Shown piece after piece: positions 6,110 to 9,351 of a stretch of DNA of 9,351 nt. Origin of the DNA: an uncultured Hyphomicrobiales bacterium (GTDB lineage Bacteria > Pseudomonadota > Alphaproteobacteria > Rhizobiales > Aestuariivirgaceae). The number at the start of each line of letters is the position of its first letter. The stretch's first letter is position 1. A model generated the notes under the pieces. That model worked only from the letters and a program-made list of their open reading frames with translations, had not been told where the DNA came from and searched no databases. Location of the stretch: NCBI GenBank assembly GCA_903930095.1, contig CAIYXE010000299.1, forward strand, positions 1 through 9,351, in the 5' to 3' direction. Made by a program: the position numbers and the translations under genes.

Positions 6110-7021
6110 ATGACAGAAGCTGTCGATATTCTGCACGCAGGCGAAGCAACCACTGCCGACAGCATGCGTTTCTCCTATTCGCGGCCGGAACAGAGATGGC
6201 TTCGGCGTTCGATCATCCGGGGAATAGAGCAGATCAGCGGCCAGCCCTATCTCGAGAGGCTCTATCGCGACTGGACTGCCAACCCGCCTGCTGGTGAGAA
6301 CCTGTTCGCGGCCGCCATTCGCCTGCTCGAGATCGACGTCGCAACATGTGACAAGGCCTGGTCACGGGTTCCAAAGTCGGGCCCCGTGCTGTTCGTTGCC
6401 AACCATCCCTTTGGCGTCATCGACGGCCTGCTGATGGGACATCTCGCGACATCGGTCCGCCCCGACACCAAGATCATGACGCACAGCCTACTTTGTGAGA
6501 TCCCGGAGGCCCGTGAGTTTCTCCTGCCGGTCGACTTCGGAGGAACGCCAGACGCGATCCATACCTCGGCACACACACGCAGGCGCTGCGCCGAGTGGCT
6601 GAGGCAGGGTCACGCGGTATCGATCTTCCCCGCGGGCAGCGTCTCGACCTCCCAATCGCCGCTTCGTGGCCCCGCACTTGATGCAGCCTGGCATCCGTTT
6701 GCTGCCAAACTCGCACTCCTGCCGGGAACGACCGTCGTTCCGGTTTACTTCCACGGCCAGAACTCGCGCCTTTTTCAGGCGGCAAGCCATGTGAATTACT
6801 CCCTGCGCGTGGCCCTGCTGTTCCGCGAGTCGCGCCGCCGCGCGGGCACGCGCATCGCCGTGTCAGTCGGCGAGTGCGTTACGGCTGAAGAGCTCTCGGG
6901 TCTTGGCTCCCGTGAAGCCGTCATTCGCGACCTGAGAAGGCGCACCCTCACACTTGGCGGCCCTGACGCGCCCCGTCACGACCTTGAGTTCCGCTGGCCG
7001 GCCCACATCGCCTTCAACTGA
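6110..7021 (+). CDS. PlsC-like lysophospholipid / ornithine-lipid type acyltransferase
   Basis: This 303-residue protein of the 1-acylglycerol-3-phosphate acyltransferase (PlsC) superfamily transfers an acyl chain to a lipid precursor at the inner membrane. The catalytic block is VANHPFGVIDG (97-107), with H99 and D105 five residues apart. Classical PlsC has four between them. The wider spacing fits the hemolysin-like/OlsA-OlsF branch. A second block, IFPAGSVSTSQSPLRG (172-187), corresponds to the substrate-binding FPxG motif, and PVYFHGQNSRLFQ (211-223) is also typical of that branch. There is no signal peptide and no convincing membrane span. The start is fixed by GGAAAGG at 6097-6103, six bases before the ATG. 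It is divergent from the phosphonate operon across 228 bp. A role in phosphorus-free ornithine-lipid synthesis is plausible, but the substrate cannot be read from the sequence. Confidence 0.85.
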   Translation: MTEAVDILHAGEATTADSMRFSYSRPEQRWLRRSIIRGIEQISGQPYLERLYRDWTANPPAGENLFAAAIRLLEIDVATCDKAWSRVPKSGPVLFVANHPFGVIDGLLMGHLATSVRPDTKIMTHSLLCEIPEAREFLLPVDFGGTPDAIHTSAHTRRRCAEWLRQGHAVSIFPAGSVSTSQSPLRGPALDAAWHPFAAKLALLPGTTVVPVYFHGQNSRLFQAASHVNYSLRVALLFRESRRRAGTRIAVSVGECVTAEELSGLGSREAVIRDLRRRTLTLGGPDAPRHDLEFRWPAHIAFN

Positions 7022-7309
7022 GCGTTGGCTCGCCTCCGGGGGGCGTGCGCCGCAGCGTTCTCAACACAGCAATGCGCTGATCATGCGATGGGCGAAACTG
7101 CGGCGCCTCGACATCCGTCAACCGGCCGGAAACGATACAGCGCTTTCACCGCACTGATCTCAACCAGGGAGCGTATCAAACGTCCATAACTGACACAGCG
7201 CTTAAGCGTGCGGTCACTTTGCCGGTCCAAATGGTAAATCCACGGATTACGGCAATCGATCCGGGCGGGCATCACTCGCCGTCACGTGCATCGTTGCGAA
7301 GGGTTTGGC
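7022..7309. other. Non-coding gap between acyltransferase and PilZ genes
   Basis: I find no convincing gene, tRNA or rho-independent terminator here. Short open frames on both strands lack ribosome-binding sites and recognisable motifs. It does contain an imperfect 12-bp direct repeat and the palindromes CCGGCCGG (7122-7129) and CGCTTAAGCG (7199-7208). The PilZ promoter presumably lies here, but I could not pick out -35 and -10 boxes. Confidence 0.6.
7134..7203. repeat. 12-bp direct repeat (11/12 identical) upstream of the PilZ gene
   Basis: GATACAGCGCTT at 7134-7145 and GACACAGCGCTT at 7192-7203 differ at one base, and their starts are 58 bp apart. The second copy runs into the perfect palindrome CGCTTAAGCG (7199-7208). 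They could be paired sites for a regulator of the PilZ gene, but a chance match in GC-rich DNA is possible. Confidence 0.35.
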
Positions 7310-7738
7310 ATGACCACGGTTCTATCCCACGAGGCCTATCACCACAGCGTCGGCTGGGCCTTCGGCGAGCTTCTCGTGCTGGAGCAGATGTCACAGCTGC
7401 CGCCGGACAGCGTCCTGCGGGTACTGCAATCGATTCCGAAACCACTGCTGCGCTATGCGCTGGCGGGCGGCGAAGCAGCGGCCGAGGCGAAGGCAGAGCG
7501 GCGCGCGTCTCCGCGGCGCAAGGTGCTGAGGGGTGCGCGGGTGATGGTTGCGGGGGCAGCCGTCGCCGAGGTGCAGGTCCGTGACATTTCGGAAGGCGGT
7601 TGCCGCATCTGGAGCCGGCAGCCCTCATGCGTGCCGGAGCGCTTCACCATCCGGATCGTGGGTTTCGGCGGCGAAAGGCCTTGCGCGGTGCGCTGGCGCG
7701 CGGGTGAGGAGATCGGCGTCGAGTTCCTTTCCGGCTGA
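7310..7738 (+). CDS. Small PilZ-domain protein, probable c-di-GMP receptor
   Basis: This is a 142-residue cytoplasmic protein. Residues 64-140 form a PilZ domain with both cyclic di-GMP contact motifs: RxxxR (R65-R69 in RRASPR) and DxSxxG (D92, S94, G97 in RDISEGG). The domain ends with the usual strand pattern AVRWRAGEEIGVEFL. Residues 1-55 form an N-terminal extension, probably helical, that I do not recognise; it may carry partner specificity. The ATG at 7310 is preceded by AAGGG at 7299-7303 with a six-base spacer, which favours it over the in-frame GTG at 7286. PilZ proteins of this size often control motility, polysaccharide export or adhesion, but no target gene is nearby. It is convergent with the copper ATPase gene, with 57 bp between the stop codons. 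Confidence 0.85.
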   Translation: MTTVLSHEAYHHSVGWAFGELLVLEQMSQLPPDSVLRVLQSIPKPLLRYALAGGEAAAEAKAERRASPRRKVLRGARVMVAGAAVAEVQVRDISEGGCRIWSRQPSCVPERFTIRIVGFGGERPCAVRWRAGEEIGVEFLSG

Positions 7739-7795
7739 GCGTCATTCAGATCATCTTGTCCATCAAGCCGGAGGCCGCCGCCGCTTCGCCGGTGT
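7739..7795. other. Short convergent intergenic spacer
   Basis: The 57 bp between two converging stop codons are GC-rich. They offer only a weak stem, GCCGG with CCGGT around a long loop, and no T tract on either strand. I cannot support a terminator call. Confidence 0.4.
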
Positions 7796-9351
7796 TCAAG
7801 CGTGTGTCTCACCACCTGCCGGACTGAACCGCCTGAGGCGCAGCGCATTGCCGAGCACGAAGACACTGGACAAGGCCATGGCCCCGGCCGCGATCATCGG
7901 GGAAAGCAGCGTGCCGCTCACCGGATAGAGCGCGCCCGCCGCCACGGGGATCAGCAGCACGTTATAGGCGAAGGCCCAGAACAGGTTCTCCCTGATGTTG
8001 CGGATCGTCGCCTGCGAAAGCCCGATCGCCGTGGGAACGCCAGCCAGGTCGCCCGAGATCAGCACCACGTCGGCACTCTCGATGGCAATGTCGGTGCCGG
8101 TGCCGATTGCGATCCCCACATCGGCCTCGGCAAGGGCTGGCGCATCATTGATGCCGTCGCCCACGAAGGCCACCTTGCTGCCGCCGGACTTCAGGCGGCG
8201 GATGGTCTCGACCTTTCCTTCGGGCAGCACCTCGGCCACCACCTCGTCGATGCCGAGGTCCCTGGCGATCGCCTCCGCCGTGCGCCGGTTGTCGCCGGTG
8301 ATCATCGCCACCCTGAGGCCCATCCGATGCAGCGCCGCAATGGCGGCGGGCGTTGACGGCTTCACCGGGTCCGCCACCGCGATGATGGCGGCGAGCCTGC
8401 CGCCGATCGCAGCGTAAAGCGGTGTCCTGCCCTGCAGGCCCAGCCGCTCCGCCGTATCGCGGAACGGCGCAACGTCAAGCCCCAGCCTCTCCATGTAGCG
8501 GTCAGCGCCGACCGCAACCTCCACACCCCCGGCCCTGCCCCGCGCGCCGAAGCCGGGCACGGCCTCGAAGCCCTCGAGCGGGGGAAGCTCAAGGCCCTTT
8601 GCATGCGCGGCAGCGACGATGGCCGTGGCGATCGGGTGTTCCGAGCGGCTTTCAACAGCGGCGGCAAGGGCCAGCGCCTCGTCCGCGGCGAAGCCTTCGG
8701 CCGCCTCGAAATCGGTGAGTTCCGGGCGGCCCGCCGTCAGCGTGCCGGTCTTGTCGAGGGCGACCACCGTGGCGTTGCGCAGGCTTTGCAGCGCCTCCCC
8801 CTTGCGGAACAGCACGCCCAGTTCCGCCGCGCGGCCGGTGCCGACCATGATCGAGGTCGGCGTCGCCAGCCCCATGGCGCAGGGGCAGGCGATGATGAGC
8901 ACCGCCACCGCGTTGACAAGCCCGAAGGTGAAGGCGGGTTCCGGCCCGAAGAAAAGCCAGACGAGAAAGGTCAAGGCCGCCGCCGCCATCACCGCCGGCA
9001 CGAACCACGCGGTGATACGGTCGACCAGCGCCTGGATCGGCAGCTTGGCGCCCTGCGCCTGCTCCACCATGCGGATGATCTGGGCAAGCAGCGTATCAGC
9101 ACCCACCTTGGTGGCGCGGTAGGTGAAGCTCCCCGTCTTGTTGATGGTGCCACCGACGACCTCCGCACCCTCTCCCTTGGCGACGGGAACCGGCTCGCCC
9201 GTGATCATCGATTGATCGACGAAGGAGGAACCCGCGATCACCACACCGTCGACGGCCAGCCGCTCGCCCGGGCGCACCTCGACGATGTCGCCCGCCAGCA
9301 CCTGATCGAGCGGAACCTCGATGATGCGGCCTGCGCGTTCGACGCGGGCCA
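7796..9351 (-). CDS. copA: Copper-exporting P1B-type ATPase (CopA), 5' end off window
   Basis: The last 517 residues are visible, and the frame continues past the right edge. A full-length CopA is about 730-830 residues, so the cytosolic metal-binding domains and first membrane helices are outside. Visible in order are the actuator motif ITGEPVPV, the transmembrane metal site [11 protein letters not shown] (CPC), the phosphorylation site DKTGTLT, the SEHPIA motif of soft-metal pumps, MITGD, and the hinge [10 protein letters not shown]. The last two helices carry AYN and MALSS, the pattern of the Cu(I) subgroup P1B-1. It pumps Cu(I) from the cytoplasm to the periplasm, driven by ATP. The stop is TGA at 7796-7798. 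A cueR-type regulator or copper chaperone gene would be expected off the right edge. Ag+ may also be carried. Confidence 0.93.
   Translation of the reverse strand, partial: ARVERAGRIIEVPLDQVLAGDIVEVRPGERLAVDGVVIAGSSFVDQSMITGEPVPVAKGEGAEVVGGTINKTGSFTYRATKVGADTLLAQIIRMVEQAQGAKLPIQALVDRITAWFVPAVMAAAALTFLVWLFFGPEPAFTFGLVNAVAVLIIACPCAMGLATPTSIMVGTGRAAELGVLFRKGEALQSLRNATVVALDKTGTLTAGRPELTDFEAAEGFAADEALALAAAVESRSEHPIATAIVAAAHAKGLELPPLEGFEAVPGFGARGRAGGVEVAVGADRYMERLGLDVAPFRDTAERLGLQGRTPLYAAIGGRLAAIIAVADPVKPSTPAAIAALHRMGLRVAMITGDNRRTAEAIARDLGIDEVVAEVLPEGKVETIRRLKSGGSKVAFVGDGINDAPALAEADVGIAIGTGTDIAIESADVVLISGDLAGVPTAIGLSQATIRNIRENLFWAFAYNVLLIPVAAGALYPVSGTLLSPMIAAGAMALSSVFVLGNALRLRRFSPAGGETHA

Noticed and set aside
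7022..7062. GC-rich inverted sequence (CGCC...GGCG) after the acyltransferase stop as a terminator
   Set aside because: The stem is only four base pairs and there is no T tract, so it does not meet the pattern of an intrinsic terminator.
7219..7247. Possible sigma-70 promoter for the PilZ gene with -35 TTGCCG
   Set aside because: At normal spacing the -10 position reads ACGGAT, too far from TATAAT to support a call.
1..9351. Search for transposons, phage genes, tRNAs and CRISPR repeats
   Set aside because: No transposase-like product, terminal inverted repeats, tRNA cloverleaf or regularly spaced repeats were seen by eye on either strand.

Overview
The window looks like chromosomal DNA of a high-GC alphaproteobacterium, probably of the order Hyphomicrobiales (rhizobia and relatives). 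This rests on the GC-rich codon use, the alphaproteobacterial character of the phosphonate transporter and phosphatase, and the general style of the genes. I cannot name a genus. It carries seven protein genes, two of them cut by the window edges. I see no rRNA, tRNA, CRISPR array, insertion sequence or phage gene.

Left part (1-5881, minus strand): one compact five-gene operon. Read 5'->3' it encodes a periplasmic binding protein (5881-4847), an ABC ATPase (about 4832-3726), a double-length permease (3721-2009), an inositol-monophosphatase/HisN-type phosphatase (2030-1224) and a class III PLP enzyme (1227 to beyond the left edge). The three transporter parts match the PhnS2/PhnT2/PhnU2 type proposed for 2-aminoethylphosphonate (AEP). 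The PLP enzyme carries motifs I associate with PbfA, the (R)-1-hydroxy-2-aminoethylphosphonate ammonia-lyase. Together they suggest import and breakdown of AEP-type phosphonates. A classical PhnW/PhnX pair is not visible and could lie off the left edge. The genes overlap or nearly touch, so translation is probably coupled. A strong GC hairpin with a GNRA loop sits where the binding-protein gene gives way to the ATPase gene.

Middle (5882-6109): a 228-bp divergent regulatory region. It has one candidate Pho box facing each way and a perfect 10-bp tandem repeat between them. This suggests that the phosphonate operon and the gene to the right share control by phosphate starvation.

Right part (6110-9351): a PlsC-like acyltransferase of the hemolysin/ornithine-lipid type (6110-7021, plus), a 288-bp gap with short repeats but no gene, and a small PilZ-domain protein (7310-7738, plus). 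Convergent to the PilZ gene is the C-terminal two thirds of a copper-exporting P1B-type ATPase (7796 to beyond the right edge, minus). The acyltransferase may belong to the same phosphate-limitation response, through membrane-lipid remodelling. The PilZ and copper genes look like unrelated neighbours.
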